A DNA stretch of 64,000 nucleotides. It comes from Neorhizobium petrolearium (lineage in GTDB: Bacteria > Pseudomonadota > Alphaproteobacteria > Rhizobiales > Rhizobiaceae). A program made the translations under genes and the position numbers. A model generated the notes under the pieces. The model worked only from the letters and a program-made list of their open reading frames with translations. It did no database searches and was not told the origin of the DNA. The DNA lies in contig NZ_JAGGJW010000015.1 of NCBI RefSeq assembly GCF_017873175.1, forward strand, positions 62,001-126,000. Direction: 5' to 3'. Within the stretch, counting starts at the first letter, position 1. The number at the start of each line of letters is the position of its first letter. This document shows positions 58,501-64,000 of the stretch, in pieces.

Positions 58501-58901
58501 ATCGAATTGACGAAGGCTTGCAGGAGGGGCGTTGCCGGCTCCGGCTTGCGGTAGATCGAAAGGTCCTCGACCAGCGTTTCGGGATAGTCGAACGGCCATC
58601 TGGTCGCCTCCTCCTCGACGAAGAAGTCGAAGGGATTGTAGACCGTCATGTCGGCGACGAGATCGACCTCGATCTTCAGTTCGGTGACCGGATCGGGAAA
58701 GACGTAGCGGGCGAGATAGTTGCCGTAGGGGTCCTGCTGCAGGTTCACGAAATGGTTGGAAGGGGTCACCTTCAGCGAATGGCTGAGCACCTTGGTGCGG
58801 GAATGGGCGGCGGGCTTCAGCCTGATGATCTGCGGTCCTAGACGGACGGGTCGGTCGTATTTGTAATGGGTGAGGTGATAGATGCTCGCCTTGATCGCCA
58901 T
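55563..58901 (-). CDS. Transglutaminase-like domain fused to a DUF2126 putative amidoligase
   Basis: A 1112-residue protein. The N-terminal transglutaminase-like half has Cys181 ([16 protein letters not shown]), His230 ([16 protein letters not shown]) and Asp246 (DPTSG). The C-terminal part from about residue 325 is DUF2126, a predicted GCS-like amidoligase ([11 protein letters not shown] at 332-342; [19 protein letters not shown] near 717-735; [15 protein letters not shown]). It probably joins amines to acids with ATP. It is first in the operon, followed by the ATP-grasp gene. No substrate is known. Confidence 0.88.
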   Translation of the reverse strand: MAIKASIYHLTHYKYDRPVRLGPQIIRLKPAAHSRTKVLSHSLKVTPSNHFVNLQQDPYGNYLARYVFPDPVTELKIEVDLVADMTVYNPFDFFVEEEATRWPFDYPETLVEDLSIYRKPEPATPLLQAFVNSIDQSPDQPTVDMIVGLNARLQKEIGYVIRMEPGVQAPEETLATARGSCRDTSWLLVQLLRHLGFAARFVSGYLIQLTPDLKALDGPSGTEVDFTDLHAWAEAYLPGAGWVGLDPTSGLLTGESHIPLAATPHYRNAAPISGGYYGEAETDFAFDMRVARVAEHPRITKPFSDESWEALNDLGEQVDRVLQAQDVRLTMGGEPTFVSIDDFESDEWNTAAVGPTKREKADALIRRLRERFAPGGFLHYGQGKWYPGESLPRWTFSLYWRKDGQPIWRNPDLIAEEGSDRDVIEDDSARLLTAIAGELGIDPDYVAPAFEDPAEWIIKEGSLPENVDPSNSKLKDPEERSRIARVFERGLTRPTGHVLPVQVWNAQARGTASGRRWVSEKWRTRRGRIFLVPGDSPVGYRLPLGTLPYVPPSQFPYIHEADPFIPRGPLPDVFVPSGRAMPEASFQADETAIQDRVEQTLGDIGGAVRTAISVEPRDGRLCVFMPPTERIEDYLELIAAAENAAAALGLAVHIEGYAPPHDERINVIRVAPDPGVIEVNIHPAASWSETVGITTAIYEEARQSRLGADKFMIDGRHTGTGGGNHVVVGGANPNDSPFLRRPDLLKSIVLHWQRHPSLSYLFSGLFIGPTSQAPRIDEARHDSLYELEIALAQVPPPGRGMPPLPWLVDRLFRNLLVDVTGNTHRSEICIDKLFSPDGPTGRLGLIEFRGFEMPPNARMSLAQQLLVRALIARFWKNPIDGRFVRWGTALADRFMLPHYIWADFLDVLADLRENGFDFRPEWFKAQLEFRFPFFGEVEYEGSKLELRQALEPWHVMGEQGAIGGTVRYVDSSVERLQVRLETSNPSRYTVACNGRAVPLKETGASGVSVAGVRFKAWQPASGLHPVLPVNTPLTFDIYDTWSGRSIGGCIYHVAHPGGRNYETFPVNGNEAEARRLARFEPWGHTAGRYALMPEAPSPEFPLTLDLRRPQGV

Positions 58902-59039
58902 TGTGCCCCTTGCCGGCCGTTCGAAGAGCCTGAGCTCACTGGCCGATCGATGATGATTGCAAGGATTTTGTGCGCTGCATGAAAATAATGCAAGGTGGAT
59001 TTAGTGCTTGTCCTGTTCCGTCCGGATCCGCGCCTCGGG

Positions 59040-60206
59040 TCAGTCCAGCGTCCGGCGGAAGCGGGTGACGGCGATCGACATGGCGACGAGCATCAGGCCG
59101 GCAAGTGTTGCCGTGTCGTAGGCGAGCACACCGATATCGGCGCCCTTCAACATGATCGCGCGCACGACCCTGATATAATGGGTGAGCGGCAGGGCCTCGC
59201 CGATCCACTGTGCCCATTGGGGCATGCCGGCGAAGGGGAACATGAAGCCGGAGAGCAATATGTTCGGGAGGAAGAACATCATCGCCATCTGCACGGCCTG
59301 CAACTGATTGGTTGCGAGCGTGGAGAACGTATAGCCGATCGACAGGTTGGCGACGACGAACAACCCGGTGATGGCGGCAAGCGAGGCCGGATGGCCAACG
59401 ATCGGCACCCGGAAGACGAGGATGCCGGCGGCGATGATGATCAGCGCCTGAATGAGGCCGATCAGCACGTAAGGGGTGATCTTGCCGAGCATGATCTCCA
59501 CCGGCGTGATCGGCATGGAGAGCAGGTTCTCCATCGTGCCGCGCTCTGTCTCGCGGGTCACCGAAAGCGCGGTGAAGATCAGGAGCGTCATCGTCAATAT
59601 TGTCCCGAGCAGGCCGGGCACGATATTGAGCGTCGAGGAGCCGGCCGGATTGTAGCGGCGGTGCTGGATGACCTTGAAGGCCGGTTTGGTGGGTTCCGAA
59701 AACTCGATCTGCCGGTCGTTGGCAAGTGCCGTGGTTATGATGCCGGACAGTGCGCCGAGCGCCGAACTCGACGCGACCGGATCGGTGGCGTCGGCGGCGA
59801 CGAGCAGGGCAGGGGTCTCGCCACGGCGGAGCGCCCGCTCGAATCCTTCCGGGATTTCGACGACGAAAAGCGCGCGGCCGGATTCCAGCAGTTCGTCCAT
59901 GTCCTCGGCGCGGGTGATGACGGTGCGGATCTGGAAGAAATCGGTGTTTTCAAGGGCGGCCAGGATCGAGCGGCCGACATCGGTATTCTCGCGCATCAAG
60001 ACGGCGGTCGGCAGGTTGTGCGGCGTGGTGTTGATCGCGAAGCCGAACAGGAAAAGCTGCATGACCGGGATCATGATCATGGTGGCGAGCGTCACCCGGT
60101 CGCGGGTCATCTGGATGAACTCCTTGATCGTCATCGCCCAGAAGCGCCCGAAGGATATGCCGCCGTTATTGTTGTTGTTCCTTGTCTCGTGTGAAGGCAC
60201 CGTCAT
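59040..60206 (-). CDS. ABC-2 type transporter permease
   Basis: A 388-residue membrane protein. One N-terminal helix (LATMIMIPVMQLFLFGFA) is followed by a large extracytoplasmic loop and five further helices (for example LGTILTMTLLIFTALSV, MLGKITPYVLIGLIQALII). The ABC-2 signature ETERGTMENLLSMPITPVEI is present. It would export a substrate with its ATPase and HlyD partners. The ATG at 60206 overlaps the ATPase stop (ATGA). An NNNNN stretch occurs near the start. Related efflux systems usually have two such permeases; only one is present here. Confidence 0.88.
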   Translation of the reverse strand: MTVPSHETRNNNNNGGISFGRFWAMTIKEFIQMTRDRVTLATMIMIPVMQLFLFGFAINTTPHNLPTAVLMRENTDVGRSILAALENTDFFQIRTVITRAEDMDELLESGRALFVVEIPEGFERALRRGETPALLVAADATDPVASSSALGALSGIITTALANDRQIEFSEPTKPAFKVIQHRRYNPAGSSTLNIVPGLLGTILTMTLLIFTALSVTRETERGTMENLLSMPITPVEIMLGKITPYVLIGLIQALIIIAAGILVFRVPIVGHPASLAAITGLFVVANLSIGYTFSTLATNQLQAVQMAMMFFLPNILLSGFMFPFAGMPQWAQWIGEALPLTHYIRVVRAIMLKGADIGVLAYDTATLAGLMLVAMSIAVTRFRRTLD

Positions 60207-61168
60207 GAGAAATTGTCCTGCGAGCGGCGCATCAGGTCGATGAAGGCGTCTTCGAGGGTCGGCGCATCCTTTTCCCATTTGAGGCCGGCGCGGTCGCGGT
60301 AAGGCGCGATTGCCCGTTCGAGGGCTGCCTCGTCATGGCCGGCGACATGCAGGTTGGTGCCGAAGGGGGCGATCATGTCGATGCCCGGCAGCTTTTCCAG
60401 TTCCTGCTGGAGACGGTGGACCTCCGGGCCGGACACCGTCCAGGTGGAAAGGCCGGTGGCGGCGATCACCTCGTCCACCGTGCCCTCGGCGAGAAGCTTG
60501 CCGTAGGCGATGTAGGCGATCTCGTGGCAGCGCTCCGCTTCGTCCATGTAATGAGTGGAGACCAGCACCGAGAGGCCTTCCGTCGCAAGCGCATGGATCT
60601 CGTTCCAGAAATCGCGGCGCGCCTGGGGATCGACGCCGGCGGTCGGCTCGTCGAGGAGAAGCAGGGCGGGTTCCGGCAATATGCAGGCGCCGAGCGCAAG
60701 CCGTTGTTTCCAGCCGCCGGAAAGCTCGCCTGCGAGCTGTTTTTCGCGGCCTTTCAGGCCAAGACGCTCGATCGCCGCGCTCGCCTTGCCGCGTGGGTCT
60801 GAAAGGCCGTAGACGCGGGCGACGAATTCCAGGTTCTCGCGGATCGAGAGGTCCTGGTAGAGCGAGAATTTCTGGGTCATGTAGCCGACGCGGCGGCGGA
60901 TGCGGTCGCTCTCGGTGAGAATGTCGAAGCCGAGACAGGTGCCGTCGCCGCTGTCGGGCGTCAGAAGCCCGCAGAGCATGCGGATGGTCGTCGTCTTGCC
61001 GGAACCGTTTGGGCCGAGGAAGCCGTGGATGCGGCCCTTCCTGACGGACATGGAAACATCGTCGACCACCTTGCGGCCGCCGAAGCTCTTGGTCAGGTGG
61101 TGGACGTCGATTACCGTTTCCGGGGCTTCGACGGTCATTATCGGGTCCGTCATGGTTGCCTCGGTCAT
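60203..61168 (-). CDS. ABC transporter ATP-binding protein
   Basis: A 321-residue ATPase. Walker A is LGPNGSGKTTTIRML, the signature LSGGWKQRLALG and Walker B LLLLDEPTAGVDPQ. It pairs with the ABC-2 permease in an efflux system of the YbhF type. It overlaps both neighbours by 4 bases, so the genes are co-translated. Confidence 0.92.
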   Translation of the reverse strand: MTEATMTDPIMTVEAPETVIDVHHLTKSFGGRKVVDDVSMSVRKGRIHGFLGPNGSGKTTTIRMLCGLLTPDSGDGTCLGFDILTESDRIRRRVGYMTQKFSLYQDLSIRENLEFVARVYGLSDPRGKASAAIERLGLKGREKQLAGELSGGWKQRLALGACILPEPALLLLDEPTAGVDPQARRDFWNEIHALATEGLSVLVSTHYMDEAERCHEIAYIAYGKLLAEGTVDEVIAATGLSTWTVSGPEVHRLQQELEKLPGIDMIAPFGTNLHVAGHDEAALERAIAPYRDRAGLKWEKDAPTLEDAFIDLMRRSQDNFS

Positions 61169-62130
61169 GGCCGGGCCCCCGCCGAGACATCCACCGGCAG
61201 GCCGGGGCGGAAGGATTTCGGATCGGCCGGGATCGCCTCGACGCGATAGACGAGCTTGGCGCGCTCCTCGAGGCTGTAGATTTCCGGCGGCGTGTATTCC
61301 GTCGTGCCGGAGATGAAGCTGATCTTCGCATCCGCCGGCTCGCAGGCATCGCAGGCGACGCGGATTGCCTGGCCGAGCGCCAGCCTTGCAATCTCGGTTT
61401 CCGGCACGAAGAAGCGGATGCGGACGTTTTCCGGCGGCAGGAGCGCGACGATGGGACGGCCCGAGGGCACGACCTCGCCGAGCCGGTAATAGAGGGTCTC
61501 GATGCTGCCGGCAGCCGGGGCCGCGACGGAACGCTTGGCAAGCGCGGCTTCGGCCGATGCGAGATCGGCCTTCGCGGCGGCGACGGCCTCGCGCGCCTGA
61601 CGGAGCTGCTCATCGCGGACGGGCAGGTTGGCGAGGGTGATCTCGCTGCGGACGCTGTCGAGAGCGGCGCGGTTGGCCGCTTCCGTGGCGATCGCCGTAT
61701 CGAGGCTCGCCTGGGTTGCTGTGCCGCGCTCCACCAGGACGCGGGTGCGATCGAGATCCTGTTTGGCGAGTTCCAGGCGGGCGACGGCCTCGCGTTCGGA
61801 GGCGCGCAGAACGTCGATCTCCTCGGGCCGTTTCTGGGCGGCTTCGGCCAGATCAAGCTCGGCTTGAGAGCGGGCAAGGGCGGCGCGGGCGGCGGCGACG
61901 GCTGCCTCCTCGCTCGACGCATCCAGCCTGAAGAGCGGCGCGCCGGCGGCAACGTCCTGTCCCTCGGCGACATCGAGCGCCGTCAGGCGTCCGGCGCTTT
62001 CCGCGCCGATGAACAGCGTGTCCGCCTCGACCCAGCCCTGATAAGCGCGATCGCCGCTTCCGGCGAGCAGGAAAGGGAGTACCGCGAGCGCGGCGGCGGC
62101 GGCGAGGACGACGGCAAGGATGCGTTTCAT
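61165..62130 (-). CDS. HlyD-family periplasmic adaptor
   Basis: A 321-residue protein with one N-terminal membrane anchor (ILAVVLAAAAALAVLPFLLA), a biotinyl-lipoyl hairpin (GRLTALDVAEGQDVAAGAPL), a helical coil (ARAALARSQAELDLAEAAQK) and a beta-barrel (VVPSGRPIVALLPPENVRIR). It bridges the inner-membrane ABC transporter to an outer-membrane channel. The ATG at 62130 overlaps the TetR stop. No outer-membrane channel gene is present. Confidence 0.9.
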   Translation of the reverse strand: MKRILAVVLAAAAALAVLPFLLAGSGDRAYQGWVEADTLFIGAESAGRLTALDVAEGQDVAAGAPLFRLDASSEEAAVAAARAALARSQAELDLAEAAQKRPEEIDVLRASEREAVARLELAKQDLDRTRVLVERGTATQASLDTAIATEAANRAALDSVRSEITLANLPVRDEQLRQAREAVAAAKADLASAEAALAKRSVAAPAAGSIETLYYRLGEVVPSGRPIVALLPPENVRIRFFVPETEIARLALGQAIRVACDACEPADAKISFISGTTEYTPPEIYSLEERAKLVYRVEAIPADPKSFRPGLPVDVSAGARP

Positions 62131-62747
62131 TGTGCTGCCCTTTCCGGCAGGAAGAGCGTGTCGAGGAAAGTGTCGAAGAGCTTTTGCGTGTCGAGATGTT
62201 CGTAGCGCTCGAAGAGGGTCGACCAGATGATCGACATCAAAGCCGGCGCAATAACGAGCTGAGGCACTTCGGCGATCGCCGGATTGCGCAGTTCGCCACG
62301 CCGGGCGGCTCGGTGCAGGAGGATGCGCAGCACGCCGAGGCCCTTCGAGATGATCTCGCGGTGGTAGAATTCCGTCACGCCCGGGAACATCGGGCCTTCC
62401 GCCAGGACCAGCCGAAGCAGATGTCGCCGTTCGGTCTCCAGCACTTCGCGCCTGAAGAGGGCGTAGAATAGCGAAACGGCGAGCCGCGGCTGGGTCGCCT
62501 CGTTCTGCACCAGCCCTTCGATCTCGCCAAGGATCGGCGAGGCGATGCCCGAAACAAGCTCGATGAACAGCGCTTCCTTGTCCGGGAAATGCAGGTAGAC
62601 CGTGCCCTTGGCAATGCCGGCGCGGATCGCGACATCCTCCATGCGGGTGGCGGCAAAACCGCGTTCGGCAAACAGGGCCAGGGCAGCGCCGAGGATATCC
62701 GCCTTTCGCTGCTGCGGATCGCGCTTTTCTCTTCTCTTCGCTGCCAT
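62127..62747 (-). CDS. TetR-family repressor of the efflux operon
   Basis: A 206-residue protein with an N-terminal helix-turn-helix (LFAERGFAATRMEDVAIRAG, then AKGTVYLHFPDKEALF) and a helical ligand-binding part. It is first in the operon with HlyD, ATPase and permease. A perfect dyad upstream is the probable operator. A hydrophobic or cationic drug ligand is plausible but unproven. It is divergent from the ABC transporter gene. Confidence 0.9.
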   Translation of the reverse strand: MAAKRREKRDPQQRKADILGAALALFAERGFAATRMEDVAIRAGIAKGTVYLHFPDKEALFIELVSGIASPILGEIEGLVQNEATQPRLAVSLFYALFRREVLETERRHLLRLVLAEGPMFPGVTEFYHREIISKGLGVLRILLHRAARRGELRNPAIAEVPQLVIAPALMSIIWSTLFERYEHLDTQKLFDTFLDTLFLPERAAQ

Positions 62748-62764
62748 GTCGGCTCGACGTATTG

Positions 62765-62784
62765 ATGACTGACTGGACAGTCAT
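62765..62784. promoter_or_regulatory. TetR operator of the efflux operon
   Basis: ATGACTG (62765-62771) and CAGTCAT (62778-62784) are perfect 7-base complements with spacer ACTGGA. The centre is 27 bases before the TetR start, and the site faces the divergent ABC gene. This is the usual shape of an AcrR/TetR operator, so autoregulation is likely. Confidence 0.75.
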
Positions 62785-62918
62785 TATCATGGATCACATC
62801 CGCATGCAAACAAAAGTCATTGGGGCAACGTCGGGAGAGGTAGCCATATCAATGAATGACTATGTTAAGCGTGTTATGAAGCCACAAATATCGGCACTAC
62901 GAAAAAGAGCGGCAAAGG

Positions 62919-64000
62919 ATGACGGACAGTAAGGTGATTCTTCAAGCCTACGAGCTTCCCCTGGGCGGCCAGTTTCGCATGATGGTCGGCGCTTTCTGGA
63001 AGGCGCCGGTTCGCAATCGCGTTCTGGTGCTGACGGCGGCGCTGCTCATCGTGATCTTCGCGACCACCTATGCGACATATCGTCTGAACGAATGGAACGG
63101 GCCTTTCTACGATGCGCTGGAGCGTCGGGACATGCCCGAGTTCCTCAACCAGCTTGTGGTCTTCGCCGTCATCGCGCTCAGCCTGACGCTGCTGAACGTC
63201 ATTCAGACCTGGCTGAACCAGATCACCGCGATGCGGATGCGCGAAGGATTGGCGCGGGATCTATCCGATGTCTGGCTCGTGCCCGGCCGTGCAATGAAGC
63301 TCTCAAGGGCGGGTGCGATCGCGGCCAATCCCGACCAGCGATTGCACGAGGATACGCGCATCCTCGCCGAAAACACGACAGCGCTGGCGATCGGGCTCGT
63401 CAATTCGACCATCCTGCTTGCAAGCTTCATCGGCGTGCTCTGGGCGATCTCCTCGGATTTCACGTTCCATTTCGGCGCAAGGACGGTCTTCATCCCCGGC
63501 TATATGGTCTGGGCAACCGTCTTTTACGCGCTCGTCGGCTCATGGCTCAGCAACGTGGTGGGCGATCGGCTGCCGCGGCTCAACGCCGAGCGCTACGCCC
63601 GCGAAGCCGACCTGCGCGCCGCGTTGATGCGGGCCAACGAGAACATGAAGCCTATCACGCTTGCGCGCGGGGAAGCGAACGAGCGCGAGAGGGTGCATCT
63701 GGCGATCGACAATGTGCTCGAAATGCTCCGGCAGGTCGCCTGGGCGCTGACCAATCTCACCTGGGTGTCCGCCGGCTTCGGCTGGCTGGCACTCGTCGCG
63801 CCGATCATCATCGCATCGCCCATGTATTTTTCCGGGGATCTTTCCTTCGGCGGACTTATGATGGCGGTCGGCGCCTTCAATCAGGTCAATCAGGCGCTGA
63901 GATGGTATGTCAACAATTTCGGCGTCATCGCCGACTGGCGTGCGACGCTGACGCGCGTCTCCTCCTTTCGCAATGCACTCCTGTCCATGGACGTGCCTGC
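62919..64000 (+). CDS. SbmA/YddA-like ABC transporter (permease part), cut by the window edge
   Basis: The first 360 codons of a fused permease-ATPase. About six membrane helices are visible, with the family motif RLNEWNGPFYDALERRD after the first and NPDQRLHEDTRILAENTTAL further on, typical of COG4178/SbmA-like transporters. The nucleotide-binding domain should lie beyond 64000. The ATG at 62919 follows GGCAAAGG, a weak ribosome-binding site. Such proteins import peptides or other substances (SbmA/BacA-type) or act in vitamin/fatty-acid transport; the substrate is not known. Confidence 0.82.
   Translation, partial: MTDSKVILQAYELPLGGQFRMMVGAFWKAPVRNRVLVLTAALLIVIFATTYATYRLNEWNGPFYDALERRDMPEFLNQLVVFAVIALSLTLLNVIQTWLNQITAMRMREGLARDLSDVWLVPGRAMKLSRAGAIAANPDQRLHEDTRILAENTTALAIGLVNSTILLASFIGVLWAISSDFTFHFGARTVFIPGYMVWATVFYALVGSWLSNVVGDRLPRLNAERYAREADLRAALMRANENMKPITLARGEANERERVHLAIDNVLEMLRQVAWALTNLTWVSAGFGWLALVAPIIIASPMYFSGDLSFGGLMMAVGAFNQVNQALRWYVNNFGVIADWRATLTRVSSFRNALLSMDVP

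Overview
The window is a high-GC stretch of an alphaproteobacterial chromosome, most likely from the Rhizobiaceae (Rhizobium/Agrobacterium/Shinella-type). The reasons are the compact glgP-glgB-glgC-glgA-pgm operon, the heterotetrameric sarcosine oxidase order soxB-soxD-soxA-soxG, the split pntAA/pntAB/pntB transhydrogenase behind an aa3-oxidase subunit IV gene, an ornithine decarboxylase with a long structured leader like the alphaproteobacterial speF RNA, and GC-rich palindromes of the rhizobial intergenic-mosaic type. No rRNA, tRNA, CRISPR array, prophage or intact insertion sequence was seen. All assignments are from reading the sequence; no database search was run.

Layout. 0-5 kb: a NicO-type metal transporter with its DUF1007 partner, a LysR regulator, a structured leader plus ornithine decarboxylase, and a GNAT enzyme. 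5-10 kb: an OmpW-type porin behind a perfect FNR/FixK box, a frameshifted M15 peptidase, a serine hydrolase and a membrane diguanylate cyclase. 10-14 kb: a WD40 protein and a His-rich COG0523 GTPase behind a Zur-like operator, a GNAT remnant, and a Phd/PIN toxin-antitoxin pair. 14-22 kb: creatininase-family amidohydrolase, MarR and LacI regulators, a class-I amidotransferase hydrolase and a TRAP transporter (dctP convergent with dctQM). 22-25.5 kb: a GGDEF/EAL protein and a FeeM-like acyltransferase with CtrA-type boxes. 25.5-30.4 kb: cytochrome oxidase subunit IV, transhydrogenase, a TPR lipoprotein and rpsU. 30.7-35.8 kb: sarcosine oxidase. 36-38.5 kb: an alpha/beta hydrolase, a DUF2332 protein and a MaoC dehydratase. 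38.6-50.7 kb: glycogen metabolism, with an FKBP isomerase gene between glgX and pgm. 50.9-52.1 kb: an orphan TadG-like von Willebrand protein. 52.3-58.9 kb: a three-gene operon of transglutaminase-like, ATP-grasp/alpha-E and transglutaminase/amidoligase proteins. 59-62.8 kb: an ABC-2 efflux system (permease, ATPase, HlyD, TetR) with a clear TetR operator. 62.9 kb to the edge: the start of an SbmA/YddA-like ABC transporter.

How the genes work together. The glg operon makes and degrades glycogen: Pgm makes glucose-1-P, GlgC makes ADP-glucose, GlgA elongates, GlgB branches, GlgP and GlgX degrade. Sarcosine oxidase demethylates sarcosine to glycine, feeding one-carbon units to tetrahydrofolate. 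Pnt exchanges NADH and NADPH at the cost of the proton gradient. The 52-59 kb operon is the best candidate for an incompletely described system. Its parts are predicted peptide-bond-forming and peptide-bond-cleaving enzymes (amidoligase, circularly permuted ATP-grasp, two transglutaminase-fold proteins, alpha-E) with no known product.
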